Below are positions 1 to 6,696 of a stretch of DNA of 9,702 nt, piece by piece (within the stretch, counting starts at the first letter, position 1; the number at the start of each line of letters is the position of its first letter). The translations under genes were made by a program, and so were the position numbers. The notes under the pieces are model-generated. The model was not told the origin of the DNA and did not search any database. It was given only the letters and a program-made list of their open reading frames with translations. This stretch comes from Flavobacteriaceae bacterium UBA6231. Lineage in GTDB: Bacteria; Bacteroidota; Bacteroidia; Flavobacteriales; Flavobacteriaceae. The stretch is taken from NCBI GenBank assembly GCA_002441545.1, contig DJWL01000079.1, forward strand, positions 1 to 9,702, given 5' to 3'.

Positions 1-428
1 TTCATCCAATTTCCAAATCGTGCAGCCAAAAATTTAGCAGCAATGGCTGCACCAATTCCCATAGTGTGTCCTTGACCTAAAGGACCAGATGTATTTTCAA
101 TACCTCTTTTAACATCTACTTCTGGGTGACCAGGTGTTATAGAGCCCCATTGTCTAAAATTAGCAACATCATTCTTCTCATAGTTACCTAAAAGATAATA
201 CTGTGCATACATTAAGGTAGATAAATGTCCAGCATCCATAAAAAAACGGTCTCTAAAAGGCCATGTCATATCAGTTGGATCAAAATTGAAGAACTCTGAG
301 TATAAAATGTGCATGAAATCTGCACCTCCCATTGGACCACCAGGATGTCCTGAATTTGCTTTTTCTACCATTGCTACAGCTAATGCTCTAATATTATCTG
401 CTGCTTGTTGATCTAATTTGTTGTTCAT
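1..428 (-). CDS. tkt: Transketolase, N-terminal part (cut by window start)
   Basis: Thiamine-diphosphate enzyme of the non-oxidative pentose phosphate pathway, which moves two-carbon ketol units between sugar phosphates in the cytoplasm. Only the first 142 codons are present; the gene continues past base 1. The translation shows the family signature NSGHPGGPMG at residues 25-34, with H28 the conserved catalytic-site histidine. Next come DAGHLS (H68), TPGHPE (H101) and GPLGQG (115-120), which in known transketolases line the active site and hold the cofactor diphosphate. The ATG at 428-426 gives the usual short N-terminus (MNNKLDQQAADNIRALA). It lies 92 bp after a tRNA-Arg gene on the same strand. 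No good TAnnTTTG element was found just upstream, so its promoter is unclear. Family assignment is firm. Whether it is the single-chain enzyme or a split N-terminal subunit cannot be seen, though the N-terminal style favours the single chain. Confidence 0.95.
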   Translation of the reverse strand, partial: MNNKLDQQAADNIRALAVAMVEKANSGHPGGPMGGADFMHILYSEFFNFDPTDMTWPFRDRFFMDAGHLSTLMYAQYYLLGNYEKNDVANFRQWGSITPGHPEVDVKRGIENTSGPLGQGHTMGIGAAIAAKFLAARFGNWM

Positions 429-520
429 TTAAGTTTGTTTATTTGATATATTAAATACTTATAAAGTTGAAAATGAAATTTATACATTTACAACCAAAAT
501 TTGAATATGTTTTAAGTTTG

Positions 521-592
521 TGACTCCACCAGGATTCGAACCTGAATCTAAAGTTTAGGAAACTTTTGTTCTATCCCTTGAACTATGGAGCC
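521..592 (-). tRNA. tRNA-Arg (anticodon CCU)
   Basis: The minus strand folds into a complete 72-nt cloverleaf. It has a 7-bp acceptor stem (GGCTCCA with TGGAGTC, one G-U), a D stem GTTC/GAAC and an anticodon stem AAAGT/ACTTT. The anticodon loop is TTCCTAA. A four-base variable region precedes the T arm (TCAGG/CCTGG, one U-G, loop TTCGAAT), and the discriminator is A. The anticodon CCT occupies 559-557 and reads the arginine codon AGG. CCA is not encoded and must be added after transcription. The gene starts 16 bp after the GH97 stop codon and lies 92 bp before the transketolase start, all on the same strand, so it may be co-transcribed with either. No promoter of its own was recognised. Confidence 0.96.
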
Positions 593-608
593 AGAATTTG
601 ATTACTAT

Positions 609-2720
609 TTATTTTTCTATAATACTAACTGCATAACCGCCACCTGGTGCAGAATATTGAGTTAATTTTGATTTATTGGTTACTGTTATTTTACGAATAG
701 TATAAGCTTGAGGATTTGTTTTATAATGAGTATCCTTAGCATCAGCGTAAATTGTAGCTTCATATTTTTTTCCTTTTTCTAAAAAGTCAAAAATAATATT
801 TGAGGTGCGTGAATTTACACCATTAACATTTCCAATAAACCAATTGTTTGTTCCTTTTGCTTTTCTGGCCACTGTAATGTATTGGCCAGGTTCTGCTTCT
901 AAATATTTACTATCATCCCAGTCTATAGCAACATCTTTAATGAACTGAAAAGCATCGGTAAAACGGTTATAATTTTCTGGTAAATCTGCTGCCATTTGTA
1001 AAGGGCTATACATTGTTACATACAAAGCCAATTGGTTTGCAAGCGTACTATTTACATGAGAATCATTGGTCGGACTAAATTTACTGATATTCATTTCAAA
1101 AATTCCAGGCGTATAATCCATCGGGCCACCTATTAAACGTGTAAAAGGAAGTATCGTTACATGGTTTGGTTTCGACCCACCAAAAGCTTGAAATTCTGTT
1201 CCCCTGGCAGCCTCATTTCCAATTAAATTTGGATATGTTCTGCAAATTCCTGTTGGTCTAACTGCCTCATGACCATTTATCATTATTTTATAATCAGCAG
1301 CTTTTTCCAAAACATATTGGTAGTGATTATTTGTCCATTGACTGTAGTGGTGTTCTCCAACGGGAACAATATTCCCAACATATCCCGTTTTTACTGCATC
1401 GTATCCATTGTCTTTCATAAATTGAAAGGCTTTGTCTAGATGGCGTTCATAATTTCTGATTGAAGCCGAAGTTTCATGATGCATAATCATTTTTACGCCT
1501 TTAGATTTTGCATACTCATGAATGCCTTTTACATCAAAATCTGGGTAAGGTGTTACAAAATCAAACACAAAATCTTTTTCATGGCCAAACCAATCTTCCC
1601 AACCTTCATTCCAGCCTTCAACTAAAACAGCATCAAAACCGTTAGCAGCAGCAAAATCTATATATTCTTTTACATGTTTTGTGTTAGCTGCATGAGTTCC
1701 GTTTGGCTTAGCTTTTGAAAAATCTGTAATTCCTAATTGAACAGAAGGGAAGTCGTTAGTATAAGACCAGGTACTTTTATCTGTAATCATTTCCCACCAA
1801 ACACCAACATATTTAACTGGTTTTATCCAAGAAGTATCGTCTATTTTACAAGGGTCGTTTAAGTTTAAAGTTATTTTTGATGCTAAAATATCACGAGCAT
1901 CGTCACTAACCATGATGGTTCTCCAAGGAGATTGGCAAGCTGCTTGCATATTGCCTTTATCTCCATTTGAATTTGGTGTTAGCCAAGACTCAAAAACCAT
2001 ATTTTTATCATCTAAATTTAAATGCATGCAAGCATAATTAATTAGAGCCGCTTCATGTAAATTGATATATAGTCCATTATCTGTTTTCATCATAAGAGAT
2101 GTTTGCACACCAGTTGGGGAAAACTGCATTTGTGAGGCGTTTGATGAAATGGCCTCTTTGCTTAAACCTCTTATTTCAGATAATTTTGATGTGGTATAAT
2201 CGTATTCTTGTGTATCGTAATCTCCGGCAATCCAATAAGCAGTATGGTCGCCAGTCATTGCAAATTGAGTTCTTTCTTCTTTTATAGTAAAGTAAGTGAG
2301 ATTTTTTTGTAATGGGAATTCATATCTAAACCCAAGCCCATCATTAAATAAACGGAAACGAATTACTATAATTCTATCAGTTTCATTTTGATTTAATGTA
2401 ATAGCTAATTCATTATAATGATTTCTAATGGTTGCAACTTCTCCCCAAACAGGTTTCCAAGTTTCATCAAAAGTGGATGTTTGCGAATCAGTAACAGTAA
2501 AATCATTTAATAATGATTTGGTATCATTTTTTAATTCTAAACCAAGGTTACTTGGTTTAATAACATCTTTACCTTTATAGGTTAAACTATAAGTTGGAGT
2601 TCCATCATTTAACAAAGCAAAAGTCATTGTTAAATTTCCATCTGGCGATTTTAATTGTTGCGCAAATCCAGTTTTTAAAAAACACACAATCAAAAAACAT
2701 GCTAAAAATTTAATTTTCAT
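609..2720 (-). CDS. Glycoside hydrolase family 97 alpha-glucosidase, SusB-like, secreted
   Basis: Probably hydrolyses alpha-glucosidic bonds of malto-oligosaccharides in the periplasm. The 703-aa product has a signal peptide (about 1-20, cut near GFA/QQ). A beta-sandwich N-terminal domain (about 22-290) is followed by a TIM barrel starting near KYVGVWWEM (303-311) and a small C-terminal beta domain (about 605-703). E416 (HHETSA), E485 (HEAVRPTG), E503 (GNEAARG) and E509 (GTEF) have the same spacing (69, 18, 6) as E439, E508, E526 and E532 of Bacteroides SusB. In that enzyme these are the two catalytic bases, a calcium ligand and the general acid. The retaining-type nucleophile aspartate is absent: the strand reads KTGYVG (444-449). 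This places it in the inverting subgroup. Length is close to SusB (about 738 aa). No SusC/SusD or regulator adjoins it in this window. Exact substrate is inference. Confidence 0.95.
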   Translation of the reverse strand: MKIKFLACFLIVCFLKTGFAQQLKSPDGNLTMTFALLNDGTPTYSLTYKGKDVIKPSNLGLELKNDTKSLLNDFTVTDSQTSTFDETWKPVWGEVATIRNHYNELAITLNQNETDRIIVIRFRLFNDGLGFRYEFPLQKNLTYFTIKEERTQFAMTGDHTAYWIAGDYDTQEYDYTTSKLSEIRGLSKEAISSNASQMQFSPTGVQTSLMMKTDNGLYINLHEAALINYACMHLNLDDKNMVFESWLTPNSNGDKGNMQAACQSPWRTIMVSDDARDILASKITLNLNDPCKIDDTSWIKPVKYVGVWWEMITDKSTWSYTNDFPSVQLGITDFSKAKPNGTHAANTKHVKEYIDFAAANGFDAVLVEGWNEGWEDWFGHEKDFVFDFVTPYPDFDVKGIHEYAKSKGVKMIMHHETSASIRNYERHLDKAFQFMKDNGYDAVKTGYVGNIVPVGEHHYSQWTNNHYQYVLEKAADYKIMINGHEAVRPTGICRTYPNLIGNEAARGTEFQAFGGSKPNHVTILPFTRLIGGPMDYTPGIFEMNISKFSPTNDSHVNSTLANQLALYVTMYSPLQMAADLPENYNRFTDAFQFIKDVAIDWDDSKYLEAEPGQYITVARKAKGTNNWFIGNVNGVNSRTSNIIFDFLEKGKKYEATIYADAKDTHYKTNPQAYTIRKITVTNKSKLTQYSAPGGGYAVSIIEK

Positions 2721-2741
2721 TTTTAATGAGATATTAATTAA

Positions 2742-2770
2742 CCTATTAGAATCTTATTCAATTCAATAGG
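2742..2770 (-). promoter_or_regulatory. Bulged hairpin in the leader of the GH97 gene
   Basis: The sequence pairs CCTATT (2742-2747) with AATAGG (2765-2770) and, after one bulged A at 2748, GAAT (2749-2752) with ATTC (2761-2764), leaving an 8-base loop. It ends 21 bp before the GH97 start codon at 2720, so it would sit in that mRNA's leader. No run of U follows directly on the minus strand, which makes a terminator unlikely. It could be an operator-like repeat, an RNA structure that affects translation, or chance in AT-rich DNA. Confidence 0.3.
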
Positions 2771-2804
2771 AAGATGGTTCATTTTAATTTTTTGTAAAAG
2801 TAAG

Positions 2805-2829
2805 GTGATTTAAACAATTAAAAAATCAC
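2805..2829 (-). terminator. Possible weak terminator after the ArsC-like gene
   Basis: Directly after the stop codon of the ArsC-like gene (2834-2832) the minus strand has GTGATTT (2829-2823), an 11-base loop, and the complement AAATCAC (2811-2805). This is followed by CTTACTTTTAC, a broken T-rich tract. The position fits a terminator, but the 7-bp stem is AT-rich, the loop is long and the T-tract interrupted. Read-through into the GH97 gene is possible. Confidence 0.35.
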
Positions 2830-2831
2830 TT

Positions 2832-3188
2832 TCAATTATTATTAATAACGTTTTTTGCCCTTTCAACTACTTGTTTAGAATTTCCTATAAAAATTGCATC
2901 GTTTACTATTACTACTGGACGACTTAAAAAGGTATAATGTTCAAGTATATATTGTTTGTAATCACGTTCTTCTAAGGTTTGATTTTTTAAACCCATTTCC
3001 TTATAAAGTTTAGATTTTTTACTAAATAAAGCTTCATAACTTCCAGCAAGACTTTTCATATGTTCTAATTGTTTTACCGTTATTTCTTCTGTTTTTATAT
3101 CTTGTAAAACAAAGTCTGAAGGAAGGTTTAGTTCTTTTAAAATCCTAACACATGTACTGCATGTTTTTAAATAAAATACTTTTTTCAT
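2832..3188 (-). CDS. ArsC/Spx-family thioredoxin-fold protein (arsenate reductase-like)
   Basis: Small cytoplasmic protein of 118 aa with the ArsC/Spx/YffB fold. It opens with a beta strand and then a CxxC redox motif, CSTC (C10, C13). A helical middle (about 35-75) leads to a conserved arginine-proline, SRPVV (R90-P91), the cis-proline position of this family, which in ArsC helps bind the oxyanion. The end, FIGNSKQVVERA, matches the usual last strand and helix. Length is typical. Classical one-cysteine ArsC uses other residues after the cysteine, and there is no arsenic operon (arsR, arsB, acr3) nearby. A general thiol reductase or a Spx-like role is therefore as likely as arsenate reduction. 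The gene is divergent from the DinB-like gene across 79 bp. A TTATTTTG sequence at 3224-3217 is one base from a -7 consensus for this gene, but no -33 element accompanies it. Confidence 0.88.
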   Translation of the reverse strand: MKKVFYLKTCSTCVRILKELNLPSDFVLQDIKTEEITVKQLEHMKSLAGSYEALFSKKSKLYKEMGLKNQTLEERDYKQYILEHYTFLSRPVVIVNDAIFIGNSKQVVERAKNVINNN

Positions 3189-3267
3189 TTAGTCTACCTT
3201 TAATAAAAATTCGGAACAAAATAAGGGAATTATAACATTTAAAAGTATATTTATTGAAAAAAATAAT

Positions 3268-3726
3268 ATGCATTTTACATTAGAAGTACTTACCAATACA
3301 AGAAAATTTTTCATTAAATTTTTAGAAAAAACATCTCTTGAAGATTTAAATAAAATACCCCAAGGATTTAATAATAATATTATTTGGAATGTTGGGCACA
3401 TTTTGGTTACTCAACAATTATTAGCTTATAAATTGTCTGGATTAACCATGATGGTGAGTGACACGTTAATTGCGAAGTATATGAAAGAAACAAAACCAGA
3501 TGGATTTGTGTCCCAAGAAGAAGTTGATGAAATTAAAGGATTGTTGTTTTCAACCATTGAAAAAACAAAAGAAGATTTTAAAAATGATGTTTTTAAAAAT
3601 TTTAAAGAATATACTGTATCTACAACCGGAAATACATTGACCAATATTGATGACGCCTTTCAATTTATATTATTTCATGAAGGGATACATTTAGGATATG
3701 TTATGGCTTTAGCTAGAGCTGTCTAA
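3268..3726 (+). CDS. DinB/YfiT-like metal-binding four-helix protein
   Basis: Predicted cytoplasmic protein of 152 aa with the helical pattern of the DinB/YfiT superfamily. These proteins bind a divalent metal through three histidines, and many are thiol-dependent S-transferases or have no known substrate. The three expected ligands are visible: H44 in the helix-2 motif WNVGHIL, and H137 and H141 in FHEGIHLGYV near the C-terminus (HxxxH). The N-terminal helix (about 5-22) and length fit the family. The ATG at 3268 is the only sensible start. A TATATTTA sequence at 3246-3253 resembles a -7 element but lacks a clear -33 partner. The 3' end overlaps the convergent lipoprotein gene by 18 bp. The DinB name does not imply SOS control, and no LexA-like site was seen. 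Specific function unknown. Confidence 0.88.
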   Translation: MHFTLEVLTNTRKFFIKFLEKTSLEDLNKIPQGFNNNIIWNVGHILVTQQLLAYKLSGLTMMVSDTLIAKYMKETKPDGFVSQEEVDEIKGLLFSTIEKTKEDFKNDVFKNFKEYTVSTTGNTLTNIDDAFQFILFHEGIHLGYVMALARAV

Positions 3727-4431
3727 CACTAAAACAGAATCTACTTCTTCATATGGAATTGTAAATTCAATAGTTCCTGTTGAGTAAGGCGCAATTTCAT
3801 AAACATTATATAGTAAAATAATCCCGCCTTCAGTATATCCAATATTTGCAGGGAGGATAAAATTATCTGGCTCAAAAAGGGTGTTTTTGTCTTCAACAGC
3901 ATTTTCAAAATGTGTTTTAGCAATACTTTTAAAGGCTTCTAAATTATTAAACAAATCTTTGTTTTCAATAGGTTTTCCAGTAAGCGCATTGAAGTTTAAA
4001 AACGAAATCTGTAATGTACCATGAGCGCCACCAGTATTTATATAAAAAGTTAATGAAATACTAATAATTTTTTCAGATTGAAACATAACTTCGCCATCAA
4101 TTTGAGCTTCCCAAGGTTGCGCGCTTTCAGGAAAATCAGAGACAAAAGACATGTATTCATTATTAAAAGTGGTAATACTTTCTTCAATTGATTTTGAAGA
4201 ACTTGTTTCAGAATCGCCAATGTTTAATCGAGAAATTATGACTTTACTTATTTGGGAGTTTATATTGTTTGAAATTGTTGAATCACCAAATGCTTTAGGA
4301 ATATTAACTTCAACTAAAGTGTTATTGTCTGTTGTGATATTAACTTCTGAAAATGTTAATATTGAATCTTCTTTGCAGCTGAAAAATAACACGAAAGAGC
4401 ATATCAAAAAAAAATATTTATTGTTTAGCAT
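3709..4431 (-). CDS. DUF3298 (RsiV/PdaC-like) domain lipoprotein
   Basis: Predicted envelope lipoprotein of 240 aa. The N-terminus (MLNNKYFFLICSFVLFFSCKED) is a short charged start, a hydrophobic stretch and a lipobox-like end with the lipidated residue probably C19. The middle holds YINTGGAHG (130-138). The C-terminal half has LLYNVYEIAPYSTG (206-219) followed by IEFTIPYEEV (221-230). Both are hallmarks of the DUF3298 domain, usually found after DUF4163, as in the RsiV anti-sigma factor and PdaC deacetylase-associated proteins. Here there is no internal transmembrane helix after a cytoplasmic domain and no sigma-factor gene beside it, so an anti-sigma role is not supported. Its role is unknown; peptidoglycan or lysozyme binding would be inference from relatives. 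The last codons lie inside the 3' end of the convergent DinB-like gene. It is divergent from the trans-sulfuration gene across 84 bp. Confidence 0.85.
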   Translation of the reverse strand: MLNNKYFFLICSFVLFFSCKEDSILTFSEVNITTDNNTLVEVNIPKAFGDSTISNNINSQISKVIISRLNIGDSETSSSKSIEESITTFNNEYMSFVSDFPESAQPWEAQIDGEVMFQSEKIISISLTFYINTGGAHGTLQISFLNFNALTGKPIENKDLFNNLEAFKSIAKTHFENAVEDKNTLFEPDNFILPANIGYTEGGIILLYNVYEIAPYSTGTIEFTIPYEEVDSVLVLDSSS

Positions 4432-4467
4432 AGTAAAATTTTAATTCTCCTAAAGATAATTATTGCA

Positions 4468-4498
4468 TTTGAATACACCGAATTAAAAACTACATTTG
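4468..4498 (+). promoter_or_regulatory. Bacteroidota-type promoter of the trans-sulfuration gene
   Basis: TTTG at 4468-4471, a 19-base spacer, and TACATTTG at 4491-4498 match the TTTG / TAnnTTTG consensus of the Bacteroidota primary sigma factor exactly. Transcription would start near 4505, giving a leader of only about 11 bases before the ATG at 4516. No Shine-Dalgarno sequence is present, which is normal for this phylum. Confidence 0.75.
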
Positions 4499-4515
4499 TA
4501 TAAAACCATTTTATA

Positions 4516-5655
4516 ATGAAATTTAATACTAAAGCCATACATGGTGGACAAGAGCACGATAAAGCATATGGTGCTGTAATGCCACCTATTTATCAAACCA
4601 GCACTTATGCGCAAACAACTCCTGGAGGACACAAAGGATATGAATATTCAAGAACCCACAACCCTACACGCCATGCTTTAGAAATGGCTTTTGCAAGTTT
4701 AGAAAACGGGAATTTTGGATTGGCCTTTGGGTCTGGACTTGCAGCTATTGATGCTATTATGAAATTATTAAAACCTGGCGATGAGGTAATTTCTACCAAC
4801 GATTTATATGGAGGTTCTTTTAGGTTATTTACTAAAATTTTTCAAAATTTTGGAATAAAATTTCAATTTATTAGTATGCAAAATTCCATTGACATTGAAG
4901 CGTATATAAATAAAAACACCAAGCTTATTTGGGTTGAAACACCAACCAATCCGATGATGAATATTATTGATATTAAAGCTGTTGCAGAGATTTCAAAAAA
5001 ACATAAAATTCTTTTAGCTGTTGATAATACATTTGCATCGCCATATTTACAACAACCACTTGATTTAGGAGCCGATATTATAATGCATTCTGCTACAAAA
5101 TATTTAGGAGGACATAGTGATGTTGTAATGGGAGCATTGGTAGTTAAAGATGAAGAATTGGCAAATAAATTATACTTCATCCAAAATGCTAGTGGCGCTA
5201 TATGTGGTCCACAAGATAGTTTTTTAGTGTTACGTGGTATAAAAACATTGCATGTTAGAATGCAACGTCATTGTGAAAATGGGAGAGAAGTAGCTTTGTT
5301 TTTAAAGAAGCACCCTAAAATAGAGAATGTTTATTGGCCAGGTTTTGAAGACCATCCCAATCATTTAATTGCAAAAGCTCAAATGAAAGATTTTGGAGGA
5401 ATGTTATCTTTCACTACTAAAGGCAATAATTATTCAGAAGCTATCAAAATTATTGAAAAATTAAAAATTTTCACTTTAGCAGAATCATTAGGAGGTGTTG
5501 AATCACTTTGTGGTCATCCCGCTAGTATGACACATGCCAGTATTCCAAAAGAAGAACGTGAAAAAACAGGTGTGGTCGATTCTCTTATTAGATTGAGTGT
5601 TGGTATAGAGGATATTGAGGATTTATTAGCAGATTTAAAACAGGCTTTGGATTAA
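4516..5655 (+). CDS. Cystathionine gamma-synthase/gamma-lyase family PLP enzyme
   Basis: Cytoplasmic PLP-dependent enzyme of methionine/cysteine interconversion, 379 aa, the normal family length. The catalytic lysine that forms the Schiff base is K195 in SATKYLGGHSD (192-202). D170 (VDNT) faces the pyridine nitrogen, and Y99 (LYGG) stacks on the ring. Y44 and R46 in YEYSR are the phosphate-binding pair given by the neighbouring subunit. E43 and E329 (GGVESL) align with E59 and E339 of human cystathionine gamma-lyase, so gamma-lyase activity is plausible, but the same fold serves cystathionine gamma-synthase, methionine gamma-lyase and O-acetylhomoserine enzymes. I give no symbol for that reason. 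The gene stands alone with its own promoter. Its end is 10 bp from the convergent beta-barrel gene. No SAM or other riboswitch fits in the very short leader. Confidence 0.94.
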   Translation: MKFNTKAIHGGQEHDKAYGAVMPPIYQTSTYAQTTPGGHKGYEYSRTHNPTRHALEMAFASLENGNFGLAFGSGLAAIDAIMKLLKPGDEVISTNDLYGGSFRLFTKIFQNFGIKFQFISMQNSIDIEAYINKNTKLIWVETPTNPMMNIIDIKAVAEISKKHKILLAVDNTFASPYLQQPLDLGADIIMHSATKYLGGHSDVVMGALVVKDEELANKLYFIQNASGAICGPQDSFLVLRGIKTLHVRMQRHCENGREVALFLKKHPKIENVYWPGFEDHPNHLIAKAQMKDFGGMLSFTTKGNNYSEAIKIIEKLKIFTLAESLGGVESLCGHPASMTHASIPKEEREKTGVVDSLIRLSVGIEDIEDLLADLKQALD

Positions 5656-5665
5656 TTACTAAGGT

Positions 5666-6496
5666 CTAATCTAAGTAATATACATAACCAAAATTTAGCC
5701 AAATAAGCCAATCATTAAATTTATTATAACTTAATCTGTGATTAAAACCATCAATCCAATCACTAAAATAGTATTGCCATCTTAAGTCAAGCATCAAATC
5801 GGAAAGTTTGGTAAGCTTATAGCGAACCCCTACACTAGTTACCAGAGACCAATTACTTTGCTGTTGTAAATTGATTGGATATTCCCTTTGTTGACCACTA
5901 GGAACTGGAGGAAGATAAGAATCATTTTCATACCAGAAAGAATAAATATTACTTGGGTTATAAATATCACCATCGCCATAAGTAGTGCTAGCTTGAGGAG
6001 ATGATGTTGTGTAATGTGCTCCCAGACTAACAAAAGGAGCAAATCTGAAAGCAAAATCTTGAAAGGCACGAATACTTAAAGGGAAATACTCTAATTGCAT
6101 GCCAATGTCAAAGTTTTCTGCAACACCACTATGAGCTCTTAGTTTATCCGCATTTGGAGAAGTATATTTCGGTCTAACCCATTCCCCATGATGATCTAGT
6201 ATTGTTCTATTCCAAGATATTTCGCTTCTTAGTTTAAAGTGGTCATTAAAATAGGTGTCCGTTGTATAACAACTACAATCCGCACTGTAAGCAAAACTTA
6301 TATAATGTATAATTCCAATACCAATACCCGAGTTACCAAGGTTTGTTTGTTCTTCATTACGACCACCAAAATCAGATCTAAATTCAACGGGGCCAGCAAT
6401 AACACCTATTTCATGAGAAAAACCTAACTGCGAATAAGCAGTTTGTGTTAAAACAAACAAGCAAAAAGTAGCAGCTAAATATTTCAAGTTAAGCAT
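5666..6496 (-). CDS. Predicted outer-membrane beta-barrel protein
   Basis: 276-aa exported protein. A signal peptide (about 1-22, cut near AYS/Q) is followed by alternating hydrophobic and polar stretches rich in Tyr, Trp and Phe, such as FAFRFAPFVSLGAHY (148-162), SLVTSVGVRYKL (217-228), LMLDLRWQYYF (234-244) and a final strand WLIWLNFGYVYYL (263-275). This is the pattern of a small transmembrane barrel of about eight to ten strands. A C-x-C motif (C74, C76) in ADCSCY sits in a predicted loop and could form a disulfide or bind metal. A glycine-, serine- and proline-rich segment (about 163-205) looks like a long external loop. It is divergent from gdhA. I recall proteins of this appearance in flavobacteria, sometimes named after the neighbouring dehydrogenase, but cannot confirm that here. 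Function unknown. Confidence 0.8.
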   Translation of the reverse strand: MLNLKYLAATFCLFVLTQTAYSQLGFSHEIGVIAGPVEFRSDFGGRNEEQTNLGNSGIGIGIIHYISFAYSADCSCYTTDTYFNDHFKLRSEISWNRTILDHHGEWVRPKYTSPNADKLRAHSGVAENFDIGMQLEYFPLSIRAFQDFAFRFAPFVSLGAHYTTSSPQASTTYGDGDIYNPSNIYSFWYENDSYLPPVPSGQQREYPINLQQQSNWSLVTSVGVRYKLTKLSDLMLDLRWQYYFSDWIDGFNHRLSYNKFNDWLIWLNFGYVYYLD

Positions 6497-6529
6497 AATA
6501 AGGTTTGTTTTTTTGAGGCACTAACTAGA

Positions 6530-6560
6530 CAAATATATAAAAACGGAATTTAGAAACAAA
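6530..6560 (-). promoter_or_regulatory. Bacteroidota-type promoter of the beta-barrel gene
   Basis: On the minus strand TTTG (6560-6557), a 19-base spacer and TATATTTG (6537-6530) match the consensus exactly. A second TTTG at 6564-6561 would give a 23-base spacer. Transcription should begin near 6523, leaving a leader of about 27 bases before the ATG at 6496. Confidence 0.75.
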
Positions 6561-6622
6561 CAAATATGAAAACGCTTAAAAGGATAAAAAATTATTAATT
6601 GCGAAATTCAAAAAAAAATCAA

Positions 6623-6649
6623 TTGTTTTTTAAGGATATTTTATCTTTG
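6623..6649 (+). promoter_or_regulatory. Probable gdhA promoter with short spacer
   Basis: TATCTTTG at 6642-6649 is a perfect TAnnTTTG element. The nearest -33 candidate is TTG at 6623-6625, only 16 bases upstream instead of about 19. The predicted start is near 6656, about 40 bases before the gdhA ATG. The sub-optimal spacing suggests a promoter that may depend on a regulator. The -7 element lies inside the inverted repeat listed next. Confidence 0.6.
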
Positions 6650-6660
6650 TCAGATAAAAT
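6638..6660. promoter_or_regulatory. Inverted repeat over the gdhA -7 element, possible operator
   Basis: ATTTTATCT (6638-6646) and AGATAAAAT (6652-6660) are perfect 9-bp inverted repeats separated by TTGTC. The left arm covers most of the -7 element and the right arm covers the predicted transcription start. A dimeric regulator bound here would block RNA polymerase. If transcribed whole it would also make a small hairpin, but the expected start lies within the repeat, so a DNA-level operator is the better reading. The regulator is unknown. Confidence 0.4.
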
Positions 6661-6696
6661 CACATAATTTATAATTAGTAACATAAAATTATATAA

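Noticed and set aside
521..592. tRNA-Arg gene as a possible integration (att) site for a mobile element
   Set aside because: No integrase, direct repeat of the tRNA 3' end, or atypical gene cluster is present; both neighbours are ordinary metabolic genes.
3189..3401. Minus-strand ORF of 70 codons overlapping the DinB-like gene
   Set aside because: It is antisense to the well-supported DinB-like frame, has no recognisable motifs, and fills the divergent promoter region.
4151..4444. Plus-strand ORF of 97 codons opposite the lipoprotein gene
   Set aside because: It is the complement of a gene with clear lipobox and DUF3298 motifs; its sequence shows no family features and arises from low-GC codon shadowing.
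4863..5180. Minus-strand ORF of 105 codons inside the trans-sulfuration gene
   Set aside because: It lies wholly antisense to a conserved PLP-enzyme frame that includes the catalytic lysine region; no independent evidence for it.
5656..5665. Bidirectional terminator between the convergent trans-sulfuration and beta-barrel genes
   Set aside because: The gap is only 10 bp and no stem-loop with a T-tract could be drawn in or around it.
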